The notes under the pieces: model-generated
What the model saw: only the letters and a program-made list of their open reading frames with translations
Database searches by the model: none
What the model was told of the DNA's origin: nothing
Program-made: the position numbers and the translations under genes
Assembly: GCF_017254835.1 (NCBI RefSeq)
Contig: NZ_JAFKCW010000001.1
Coordinates: 992,001 to 1,056,000, forward strand
Direction of reading: 5' to 3'
Origin: Algoriphagus aestuariicola
GTDB taxonomy: Bacteria; Bacteroidota; Bacteroidia; Cytophagales; Cyclobacteriaceae
DNA length: 64,000 nt
Shown: piece after piece, positions 28,062 to 36,135 of the stretch
Numbering within the stretch: position 1 is the first letter of the stretch
Layout of the letters: each line of letters begins with the position of its first letter

Positions 28062-29447
28062 TCATGATAAGTGTTTTTTGATTAACTGAATCTCAATCTC
28101 TTCAAGGGACTTTCCTTTGGTTTCAGGAATGTTCTTTTTCACAAAAAGAAAATAGACAAAACAAATCCCCGCATGGATGGCGAAGGTCCCAAATAATCCA
28201 AACTGTGACTTCAATATCGGAAAAGAGGCTGTGGTAAAGAAGTTGGCAATCCAAAGACACAAAGTTGCCAAGGCCATGGAGTTGCTTCTGATACGATTGG
28301 GAAAAATTTCCGATAGAATTACCCAAGTCACTGGACCCAGAGTGGCGGAATAAATGCCAATGAATCCCAAAACAAAGATTAAAATTAGCAAACCCGGAGC
28401 TTCTATAAAAAAGCAAAATGCCAATGCCAGCGCGTCGAGACAAAGCAAAACTGAACCGTAAAGAAGCAGTTTCCTTCTTCCGATTTTATCGATGAAATAG
28501 ATGGCAAAAAAGGTGAAAATGAAATTAACCAGTCCGATGATTACCGATTGAAAAAATGCTGCCTCAGTAGCCACACCAGCCTGCTGGAAAATGACCGGAG
28601 CAAAGGAAAAAATCGAATTTTGCCCTCCAGCTTGTGAGAATATGGCAACCATGGCTCCAATGAATACGATGTGTCTCACATCCATTTTGAAAAGGTCAGC
28701 AAGGCTTTCCCTTACCTCTGACAAAAAGCTGTTTTGTATGTTGCGTGCCTCGGTTTCCCCATATTCCTTTCCCCCGATTTTGGATAACACTGCTTGGGCT
28801 CTGGTAGGAATACCCTTCTTAATAAGCCATCTTGGGCTTTCTGGAATGAGAAATAGCCCGAAGAAAAACAGCGTCGCAGGAATAGCCTGAGAGGAAAACA
28901 TCCAGCGCCAGTTGTTGATTCCAGAATCAAGGAGAAGGTAATTGGAAAAATAAGCCAGTAATAAGCCGGATACAATTGCGAGTTGGTAAAATGAGACCAG
29001 CCGTCCCCGCATCGGAGCAGGAGCAACCTCTGCGATATACATCGGACAGACCAAGGCCGCTATCCCCACCGCTATTCCGCTTGACAATCTCGCAATGATA
29101 AACCAAGTAAAATCACCTGCCCAGCCTGTCGCTACTCCGGTGACTGCGAAAAGAAATGAACAGAATAGCAGTACTTTTTTTCTTCCTATGGCGGCACTGA
29201 GTTTTCCTGCTGCCAAAGCTCCAACTGCAGCACCCAGATTGATGCAACCTACTGCCCATCCCGTAGCAGCTTCGCTGAGTCCGAAATGCTCTGTAAAAAA
29301 TGGTACTGTACCAGAAATGATGACTAAGTCAAATCCAAACAGGATTCCTCCCAAGGCTACAACTGCGCTGATTAGGTAGACAAATTTCCGGTTATACTTG
29401 ATTTTTGTTTCTGGGTAGACTTGAGAATGCGATAGTATGATTGCCAT
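28062..29447 (-). CDS. MFS sugar porter
   Basis: This 461-residue inner-membrane transporter has 12 membrane helices and the sugar porter signatures: GGILFGFDLVIISGT in helix 1, GKLSAAIGRKK (loop 2-3), PMYIAEVAPAPMRGRLVSFYQL, IPESPRWL after helix 6, YFIDKIGRRKLLL, and SEIFPNRIRSNSMAL near helix 10/11, ending PETKGKSLEEIE. It carries a hexose or pentose by proton symport. It begins the unit MFS - isomerase - GH36-like enzyme. The preceding PhyH gene is 217 bases away and may have separate control. Confidence 0.93.
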   Translation of the reverse strand: MAIILSHSQVYPETKIKYNRKFVYLISAVVALGGILFGFDLVIISGTVPFFTEHFGLSEAATGWAVGCINLGAAVGALAAGKLSAAIGRKKVLLFCSFLFAVTGVATGWAGDFTWFIIARLSSGIAVGIAALVCPMYIAEVAPAPMRGRLVSFYQLAIVSGLLLAYFSNYLLLDSGINNWRWMFSSQAIPATLFFFGLFLIPESPRWLIKKGIPTRAQAVLSKIGGKEYGETEARNIQNSFLSEVRESLADLFKMDVRHIVFIGAMVAIFSQAGGQNSIFSFAPVIFQQAGVATEAAFFQSVIIGLVNFIFTFFAIYFIDKIGRRKLLLYGSVLLCLDALALAFCFFIEAPGLLILIFVLGFIGIYSATLGPVTWVILSEIFPNRIRSNSMALATLCLWIANFFTTASFPILKSQFGLFGTFAIHAGICFVYFLFVKKNIPETKGKSLEEIEIQLIKKHLS

Positions 29448-29500
29448 TTATGAAGTGAAGGTTATTTGATAGGTAGAGGCTATCGATTAAGAACGGTGTG

Positions 29501-29524
29501 CCACATTGAGCGTAGTCGAAATGT
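29501..29524. repeat. short palindromic intergenic repeat (ATTGAGCGTAGTCGAAAT)
   Basis: The core ATTGAGCGTAGTCGAAAT, with outer ACATT/AATGT able to pair, lies between the MFS and PhyH genes. In my recollection, near-identical sequences occur between genes in many Bacteroidota genomes. It is seen once here. No function is assigned. Confidence 0.4.
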
Positions 29525-29664
29525 AGTTTTCTACTAAAAGGAAATGGCCTTCGTACTGCCCAACTCACGTGGGTCAGGTCAGGCTGACACCGAATTGCAT
29601 TTTGAGACAGCCTCTCTGGTTTTTGGGTTTACTTAAGTACTGAAAGCAAATGTTAGTAAGACTT

Positions 29665-30522
29665 TTAGGAGGATTTTACCTCTTTTTCCCATCCGGTTTC
29701 TTTCAGGGCAGGGTCATTTTCCTTTTTCAAAAAGTCAGCTGAAGAAAGCGAATCTGTCTCCCAAGTCAGAATCGCCTCATCAGGCACTACGTCCACGGGA
29801 GTTTTCCAGGAAGTCGAGGTTTCGTTGTATGCCAGGTTAGACTGGGAACTGTAGCAGGAAATGATGGACCATCTCGGATGATCAGAAAGGTTAGCTTCTG
29901 ATCTGTGAAGTAGGTTACTATGAAAAAACAGGGCGTCACCGGGCTGGATCTCGCAGTAAACCAACTCCATGGTTTTGAGGGCATTTTCGACCATCACTAA
30001 GTCTGCGCCGACTTGTTCGCCGGAAAAACCATGATTGACTCTGCCCAATTTATGGGACCCTTTGATGACCTGGAGGCATCCGTTTTCTTTTGTTGCTTCA
30101 GTCAAGGCAACCATGACGCTGATCAATTGATCCGGAAACATAAACTGGTTTTTGTACCAGTATCCATAGTCCTGATGCCATTCCCATGCACCGCCGACTT
30201 TTGGCTCTTTTTGCATGAGTTTGGAGTGAAAGTGGCAAACCGGTGCATCACTGTCCAGCAATTGAGCCACGGAATTGATCATTTTCTTACTTCTCGTCAA
30301 GTAGCCAAACACGTCATTTCCAGGCTTAAACCACAGCGAAAGTTTCGTTTTCTTTCCAGAAAGGTCATTAAGGTCGAGCGCATTTTTCCTCATTGCATCG
30401 TCCTCAATTGCTGTACGATACATTTTTGTGACTTCCTCTTTTGAACAAAAACCTTTGATCAGGATATAACCATCTCTGTTGAAATCAGCTACTTGGTTTG
30501 ATGTAAGTTTGGGATCGTTCAT
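29665..30522 (-). CDS. phytanoyl-CoA dioxygenase (PhyH) family oxygenase
   Basis: A 285-residue Fe(II)/2-oxoglutarate oxygenase. The facial triad is visible: H116 and D118 in WEWHQDYGYW and H206 in FFHSNLLHRSEANLS, with Arg217 a likely 2-oxoglutarate contact. There is no signal peptide, so it is cytoplasmic. PhyH relatives hydroxylate many small molecules; the substrate is unknown. It sits at the head of the minus-strand sugar cluster and is divergent from an AraC regulator (131 bases), which suggests it is regulated by, and works with, that sugar pathway. Confidence 0.85.
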   Translation of the reverse strand: MNDPKLTSNQVADFNRDGYILIKGFCSKEEVTKMYRTAIEDDAMRKNALDLNDLSGKKTKLSLWFKPGNDVFGYLTRSKKMINSVAQLLDSDAPVCHFHSKLMQKEPKVGGAWEWHQDYGYWYKNQFMFPDQLISVMVALTEATKENGCLQVIKGSHKLGRVNHGFSGEQVGADLVMVENALKTMELVYCEIQPGDALFFHSNLLHRSEANLSDHPRWSIISCYSSQSNLAYNETSTSWKTPVDVVPDEAILTWETDSLSSADFLKKENDPALKETGWEKEVKSS

Positions 30523-30652
30523 GGTTCTTTGTTTAATAATGGAAAATTACCGTTCATCCTTCAGGGGCACTACATTGTTTTTGCTTTAAAATGATACTTT
30601 TTATTCATCATATTCTTATTTTTGGCTTGATCCATATCAAAATAAGTAGATT

Positions 30653-31522
30653 TTGAAAGCCGTATTAGAGCATTTACCTCCAGAACCTGAGGAATCCTTT
30701 GTGGTCAAGGCTTTTGAATATCCTTTTTTCCCAACTCCATGGCATTTTCATCCCGAGTACGAAATTGTCCTGGTACAGGAGAGCTCCGGAAAGCGTTTTA
30801 TCGGGGACTCGATTTCCGATTTTTATGCAGGTGATTTGGCATTCATTGGACCAGATCTTCCTCATTTATACCGGAATGATGATTCCTATTACGAAAATGA
30901 TAAAGCAAGTTCAAAAGCTGCAAAATCCATTGTGGTTCACTTTCTTGAAAAATCCCTCGGCCCAAATTTTCACACTCTTCCGGAAGCCAAGAATATCAAT
31001 ATCCTGTTTGCCAGATCCCAACTTGGATTGGACATTCATGGTCACACCAAAACGGAATGCATTGAAATGCTTCAAAAGATGCTTTCACTCAAAGGTTTGC
31101 CACGCTGGATAAAACTGATTGAAATTCTGCTATTGCTATCCGAATCCACAGAACTCACACCCATTTCCCAGTCTTATATGGTGGGGAAAAATGAAGCTGA
31201 ATCTGTCCGGATGAACAGGATTTTTGAATTTGTAATGCACAATTTCAAAAATGAAATCTGCATCGGTGAAGTGGCTGATCTGGTGAATCTATCTCCCAAT
31301 TCCTTTTCAAGATATTTTAGCCAGCGGACCCGAAAGTCCTTTATCAATTTCGTCAATGAAGTGAGGCTTAACCATGCGACCAAACTACTTCAGGAGAATA
31401 CCAAAAGTGTGGCAGAGATCTGTTTTGAATGCGGATTTAATAATCTTTCCAATTTCAACCGTCAATTCAAGAACAAATACCAGATTAATCCTTTGGCTTA
31501 CAATAGGCAATTTCACAAGTAA
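30653..31522 (+). CDS. AraC-family transcriptional regulator (cupin N-domain)
   Basis: This 289-residue regulator is a paralogue of the one at 14791. It shows WHFHPEYEIVLVQESSGKRFIGDS and YAGDLAFIGPDLPHLYRND in the ligand-binding half, and the DNA-binding half contains ICIGEVADLVNLSPNSFSRYF and VAEICFECGFNNLSNFNRQFK, ending INPLAYNRQF. It likely starts at TTG 30653, since family members usually begin MK-VLEH and no ATG fits. It is divergent from the PhyH gene, so it probably senses the sugar handled by the minus-strand cluster. Confidence 0.88.
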   Translation: MKAVLEHLPPEPEESFVVKAFEYPFFPTPWHFHPEYEIVLVQESSGKRFIGDSISDFYAGDLAFIGPDLPHLYRNDDSYYENDKASSKAAKSIVVHFLEKSLGPNFHTLPEAKNINILFARSQLGLDIHGHTKTECIEMLQKMLSLKGLPRWIKLIEILLLLSESTELTPISQSYMVGKNEAESVRMNRIFEFVMHNFKNEICIGEVADLVNLSPNSFSRYFSQRTRKSFINFVNEVRLNHATKLLQENTKSVAEICFECGFNNLSNFNRQFKNKYQINPLAYNRQFHK

Positions 31523-31551
31523 TTTATTTCTAGAAGCTGAAAGAAATAAAA

Positions 31552-31578
31552 TGCCCGAATTGAAATTCAATCCGGGCA
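31552..31578 (-). terminator. hairpin terminator between convergent genes
   Basis: TGCCCG/CGGGCA and ATTGAA/TTCAAT form a stem of 12 pairs with one A-C mismatch. On the minus strand it is followed by TTTTATTTCTTTC, so it most likely ends transcription of the beta-helix gene. On the plus strand it lies 30 bases after the AraC stop but lacks a T run. Confidence 0.65.
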
Positions 31579-31654
31579 AGTTGGTAAATAACCCATTAAC
31601 TATCTATTTGATCTCATAAATCCTGAGTGAGATTAAGGTTGTTTTATGCTGGTT

Positions 31655-33091
31655 TTAAAACTCAAAAGCTCCTAAATCCCATGTGTCCGCTCCTCTGTTT
31701 TTGCCATTGAAATCCGTGGTAAATAGCGGCGAACCATCAGGTAATTTGAATGGGACTCCTTTTCCAATGGCTGGGGATGCTGCCTGAAGGCTGAAATCCT
31801 TGGCGCCAATAGTTGAAAACAATGGATCTGCCTGTACATCAGCGGCAGTCAAATTTGCCTGACTGAAATTGTTTTCTCCACCAGCCCAACCTGGCTTGAA
31901 ATCAAAATAGAGATTATTGGAGATTACATGTGGTGCTGCAATGTTATGAAAAATGGAGAATCTATAATTGGCCGTCTTGTTATAGAAGATGTTGTTTACA
32001 ATTTGAATATTTTCATTCAGCCCATTTTGGCTGAAGTTTGCAATATCTCCAGCAAAACCTGCTTGGCCATTGTTATATAAAGTGTTGTTTACAATATAGA
32101 TATTGCTAAATCTTCCATTTCCGATGTTCTGAAAAAGTACACCGGATCTCGTGTTCTCCGACAATAAATTGTTGTATAAATAAGTATCTTTCAAATGTCC
32201 TCCCAGTTCTCCTGCCACGGACAACCCGCCACCGCTTCGTTCTACTTTGTTGCTGTATACACGGATATTATAAGATTCATGACTACCTGCGTCCACATAG
32301 ATGCCCACACGTGCAATATCGTGGATGTAATTGTAGGAAATCTCTCCGTTGAAGCATCCGCCTTTGGCATCAATTCCTTCGCCACCTTCACCTTGGAGAG
32401 GCACATCCCATATCTCATTGTGGCTAATCAGGAAATTGTCAGTTCTTCCTACTGTGATACACTCTTGGGTTCCATTCCCGGCCGCATCTCTTTCCTGGCC
32501 TTGACAGGCTCTTCGAATCTTGTTGTTTGTGATTTCAATAAATGAGGATACTCTGGCGTAGATTCCGGAGGCAATAGTATTGTCTGTAGAAAGGCTGTCA
32601 AACTTGATGTGCTTAGTCTGATCAGCACTGAACCCATACCACACACCGTTAGTAGCTGAAAGACCTTTTATAGTAATATGTTCAGCATCAGTGATTTTCA
32701 ACAGACTTTCCCATTGAGAACCTTCATTTTTTCCATCGAGAATTACTGTCTGACCCGGAATATTTCTGATCAAGGTTGGCTTTTGGGCAGTTCCGCTAGC
32801 CGATCCGGTAATTGAAACCTTTTCGTAATAGGTGCCTCCTGCGATTAGGACAGTATCACCTCCAGAGATGTTATCCACGGCTTTTTGAATGGTTTTCCAA
32901 GGGGTCAAAGGGTTGTTTGCCTGTTTTGGAGTTCTGCTGTCGTCGCCATCAGGCGAAACAAAAAATCGCGTTGAAGTAAGTTTTGCTCCACCCACCCCTG
33001 GCGGTATCTTGTCAAAGTCCGGAAAATAAGAACACGCGGAAAATAGTAAGGCAAATAAAATAATGGCTGTGAATTGTTTGTTGATTTGCAT
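31655..33091 (-). CDS. right-handed parallel beta-helix lipoprotein (polysaccharide lyase or binding type)
   Basis: This 478-residue lipoprotein has a lipobox (LLFSAC, Cys20), then VSPDGDD and NPLTPWKTIQKAVDNISGGDTVLIAGGTY, the usual entrance of secreted beta-helix proteins (DUF1565/pectate-lyase-like), followed by many short strands with Asn ladders (ITNNKI, ISHNEI, ISYNYI, VYSNKV, YLYNNLLS, IVNNTLY, IVNNIFY) and a C-terminal RGADTWDLGAFEF. The fold is typical of polysaccharide lyases and epimerases, for example PL6-like, but I cannot name catalytic residues. It lies 231 bases downstream of the GH10 gene and may have its own promoter. Confidence 0.8.
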   Translation of the reverse strand: MQINKQFTAIILFALLFSACSYFPDFDKIPPGVGGAKLTSTRFFVSPDGDDSRTPKQANNPLTPWKTIQKAVDNISGGDTVLIAGGTYYEKVSITGSASGTAQKPTLIRNIPGQTVILDGKNEGSQWESLLKITDAEHITIKGLSATNGVWYGFSADQTKHIKFDSLSTDNTIASGIYARVSSFIEITNNKIRRACQGQERDAAGNGTQECITVGRTDNFLISHNEIWDVPLQGEGGEGIDAKGGCFNGEISYNYIHDIARVGIYVDAGSHESYNIRVYSNKVERSGGGLSVAGELGGHLKDTYLYNNLLSENTRSGVLFQNIGNGRFSNIYIVNNTLYNNGQAGFAGDIANFSQNGLNENIQIVNNIFYNKTANYRFSIFHNIAAPHVISNNLYFDFKPGWAGGENNFSQANLTAADVQADPLFSTIGAKDFSLQAASPAIGKGVPFKLPDGSPLFTTDFNGKNRGADTWDLGAFEF

Positions 33092-33322
33092 AGTGCAAGT
33101 TGTTTTAGGTTATTGATAGATTGAATATTCTTTTGGATTTTTGGTTAGAGGGCATAGTTATCCCATCTATTAATTGTTATTTAATTTTTAAAGTAAGAGA
33201 TAGATGAAAAATAAAATCGATTAAATGATTTTAGTAGGTGGCTTTCTTGAGTCTGTTGTAAAGTGATTGGCTATTTGTTTTGTCAAAAATTCGGAATATA
33301 ATCTTGTGCAGAACTTTCTGCA

Positions 33323-34789
33323 TTAGTTCTTTTGATTATCATAAACAATCACGAACTCCACGCTTGCATTTTTGTTGAGATGGATCTCTTTTTTGCAAAT
33401 ACTTCCTTCAGAATCTGTAAGAGTCAATTCATACTTTCCGAAAAATCCCCTGAAGTCCACTTGGCCATTTTGATCAGATGTTAATTGTAGCCCTTTTGTC
33501 ATCCAATCTTCTTTGATCAATTTTTTCAACCGGTGGTAGACTGGCTTTGGATTGAAATCCCGATCGATTAATCCCCCGCTTTTTAGCCAAATGAACCGAT
33601 CGGACAATCCCCACCAATGGATGGAAGCCATGGCAGGATGGCCAAACGCCAGTGTATAAAACTGTTCGGCAAATTCTGCCTGGGCTTCTTCAGTCCAAAC
33701 CCCTTCTCTCCATCCCGTGATTGTTTTTCCGGAAGACTGGGGCGTGAATTCGGTAATGTGGAGAGGTAAACCTAGCTCCTGGAATTTATCAAAAGTTGCA
33801 ACAAGCTCTACTGGGGAAAACCACATTTCCCTCGGTTCATGCCCCTGAATGCCAATCCCGGTGACCGGAACTTCTCTTTGAAGTAATTCCGTGATGAGGT
33901 TAAAATACTTCTCCCTGATCTCCGGTTTGGCAATGGTATAGAACTCGTTGATTATAAAATCACCATCAGGATTTGCTTCATAGGCCCAGCGATAGGAATT
34001 TTCTACCCAAGGGATAGTCTGATTCAGGGTGATTCCATCCACCTTATACCTGATCCCATCGTCGATTTTATTCTGACCTCCGACTGTGTCCAGCAGTGCC
34101 AATTCCCAGGGAATTGTTGTGACCGGTTCATTGATAACATCCCATGAAGTGATTTGATCCCGGAATCCACCCACCAGATTTTTGATCCGGGCTTCATAGA
34201 GTTGAGTGGCTTCCTCGGGAGAATAGTGATACAACCATTCTGGAGTACCCGCATCGTGGGTCCAGCCAAGGGTATGTCCCTTAGGAACCACGCCACTTGC
34301 AAAACACCAGTCCAGCTTTTCCTGAAGTTTTTCCCACTCCGGTTTTCCTTGCTGAGGTTCGTAGGGAGCCCACTTTACAGTCAATTCGGTGAAATTGAAA
34401 AGCCCGGTAAACATCTCGGTGAACTTGGTACGCTCTGAATCAGTCAATTCAGGACGGAATACTTCCTCGCTCAAATTTCCAAACAGAAAATCGTGCGAAA
34501 TCTGATTGATTTCGATTTTCATATTGCTTTCAGGTTCGCCTTGTGCATTCAGCACAGTAATCTGAGCATTTCCTTTCCTGTGTTTTTCAATATTGGACTT
34601 GGCTTCCAACAACAGCTTTTCTTCGATTTGTCTTTTGTTCTCCTCCTGAGAAAAACAAAGAAGTGCCGGCACAAAACATATCAGGAACATAACTCCGGTT
34701 CTCGCTTTAAGAACCGGATTTATCCTTTTACTTTCATCAATGACAAGGTTCTCAGTTCTTGAATTTTTACCGGTGAAAAGTCTACCCAT
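33323..34789 (-). CDS. GH10 endo-beta-1,4-xylanase
   Basis: This is a glycoside hydrolase family 10 enzyme. Counting from a GTG at 34792, the acid/base is Glu222 in WDVINEP and the nucleophile Glu348 in LPLHITEFTP, with GHTLGWTHD and IHWWGLSDRF also conserved. An N-terminal beta-rich stretch (residues about 75-110) and a C-terminal carboxypeptidase-like add-on of about 65 residues flank the barrel. ATG 34789 overlaps the TGA of the preceding gene (GTGATG), so it is translationally coupled, although the signal hydrophobic core lies unusually late (about residues 35-48); an internal ATG at 34690 gives a normal signal peptide. It cuts xylan-type backbones. Confidence 0.92.
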   Translation of the reverse strand: MGRLFTGKNSRTENLVIDESKRINPVLKARTGVMFLICFVPALLCFSQEENKRQIEEKLLLEAKSNIEKHRKGNAQITVLNAQGEPESNMKIEINQISHDFLFGNLSEEVFRPELTDSERTKFTEMFTGLFNFTELTVKWAPYEPQQGKPEWEKLQEKLDWCFASGVVPKGHTLGWTHDAGTPEWLYHYSPEEATQLYEARIKNLVGGFRDQITSWDVINEPVTTIPWELALLDTVGGQNKIDDGIRYKVDGITLNQTIPWVENSYRWAYEANPDGDFIINEFYTIAKPEIREKYFNLITELLQREVPVTGIGIQGHEPREMWFSPVELVATFDKFQELGLPLHITEFTPQSSGKTITGWREGVWTEEAQAEFAEQFYTLAFGHPAMASIHWWGLSDRFIWLKSGGLIDRDFNPKPVYHRLKKLIKEDWMTKGLQLTSDQNGQVDFRGFFGKYELTLTDSEGSICKKEIHLNKNASVEFVIVYDNQKN

Positions 34790-36069
34790 CACACTAACTC
34801 GTCAACACTTTCCACCCGTTTTTTGTAGATATCGCTTACCTGGTCCATCCCTTTCTTTAGGTATCCTTGAGCAGTTGGATATTCCGTCCAGATGTTTCGA
34901 AGTGAATCTGTAATCTGATTTCCGGTGGTTTCTTCGATTTCGAAAATCCAGTCGTTGAAACCCAAATCATAGTACATATTTCCTTTGATTGTATCTTCCG
35001 GCTGCCGGAGGTAGAAGAAAGGTGTTCCGTTTACAGCTGCGATGATAGGGGAGTGGCATTCGAAACTCAGGACTGCCAGTGCTTTTTCGTAAACTGATGC
35101 TGCCTCGTCGGGAAACCAATAGCCTCGTTTCACCACATGGGGTTTTATTTCTTCCGGTAGCGGATCGATCAGCAACTCATCCATGATGTCCACTTGGTAG
35201 GTCATCTCCGGGCAAACCAGGATTTTATTTCCCGTCTCCTTGACATAGGCAATCATAGCCGCCCGGAGCTTGGCATGATCTTCTTCCTTCTTAGCGGCAT
35301 TGACAGTCTCGACTTCCTTGATTTTTTCATCAGTCCAGCCGTTGTTGTTAGCGTTAAATTGATGGTAGGGGGTGTAGCGCAGCCTGGGAATCACGCAAAT
35401 GAATTTTTTCTCTTCCAGACCTTTTTCGGACATGAAGTTGCCAGCCAGTGAGTCATTCTTGATATCCATGAAAAAGGTGGCATCGGGCGCAAACTGAATG
35501 TGGTCGCCTTCAATTCCCACTTTCTTTAGATGTTCAATGGAAAGTGTTTCCCTGGTATAAATGAAGCTTGCCTTTTTGAGAATACTTTGGTGGTACTCGC
35601 TCGGACTTTGAAGTGTGGTGCCAAAAACGCCAAAAGGTTTATCGGTATTTTTCATCCAAAATGCCAGATTATCAGCGCCTACCAATAGCGGGCCAGATCC
35701 GTGAACCATCAAATCGGCCTGTTGTAAAGCGTCTAAAATTTCCGGATTGTCCACGTTTTTATCCTGGTCCACACTTCCGTAAAGAATTTCCACTTTTGGG
35801 AAATTCTTCTTCAGGAGTTCCCCGACCTCGGTTCCTTTGCTTCTTTTCCAAAGAATGATTTTTGCTTCAGGCAGGTAGGTTTGGAAAACATTCAATAGGC
35901 CCGGGGTATGGGCGATATCACCGATGTTGACGTCTTGCCAGCCGGATACCAGCAAGATGGTTTTGGCGGATTTTACTTTCTGGGAAAAACCGGAAAAGGG
36001 ATTAATGATACCGGCCAAAACCACTAGTCCGGCGTTTTTTATAAGTTCTCGTCTGGATAGATTTTTCAT
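34789..36069 (-). CDS. polysaccharide pyruvyl transferase-like protein with Tat signal
   Basis: This 426-residue protein opens with SRRELIKNAGLVVLAG, a twin-arginine type signal, so it is exported folded. The body matches the polysaccharide pyruvyl transferase (CsaB/WcaK-like) fold: LLVSGWQDVNIGDIAHTPG near the N terminus, DLMVHGSGPLLVG, PFGVFGTTLQSP, IYTRETLSIEHLKKVGI, IQFAPDATFFMD, and later CHSPIIAAVNGTPFFYLRQPE. Family members add pyruvyl ketals using PEP in biosynthesis; an exported member inside a glycan degradation locus is odd, since PEP is not in the periplasm. It may be a glycan-modifying enzyme with a different donor, or a binding protein. Confidence 0.8.
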   Translation of the reverse strand: MKNLSRRELIKNAGLVVLAGIINPFSGFSQKVKSAKTILLVSGWQDVNIGDIAHTPGLLNVFQTYLPEAKIILWKRSKGTEVGELLKKNFPKVEILYGSVDQDKNVDNPEILDALQQADLMVHGSGPLLVGADNLAFWMKNTDKPFGVFGTTLQSPSEYHQSILKKASFIYTRETLSIEHLKKVGIEGDHIQFAPDATFFMDIKNDSLAGNFMSEKGLEEKKFICVIPRLRYTPYHQFNANNNGWTDEKIKEVETVNAAKKEEDHAKLRAAMIAYVKETGNKILVCPEMTYQVDIMDELLIDPLPEEIKPHVVKRGYWFPDEAASVYEKALAVLSFECHSPIIAAVNGTPFFYLRQPEDTIKGNMYYDLGFNDWIFEIEETTGNQITDSLRNIWTEYPTAQGYLKKGMDQVSDIYKKRVESVDELV

Positions 36070-36135
36070 GTAGTTTTCAGAATAGAGTAATCAGGCATGC
36101 AGCCAGGGCATGCCTGAAAAGTGAAATAAGCGATA

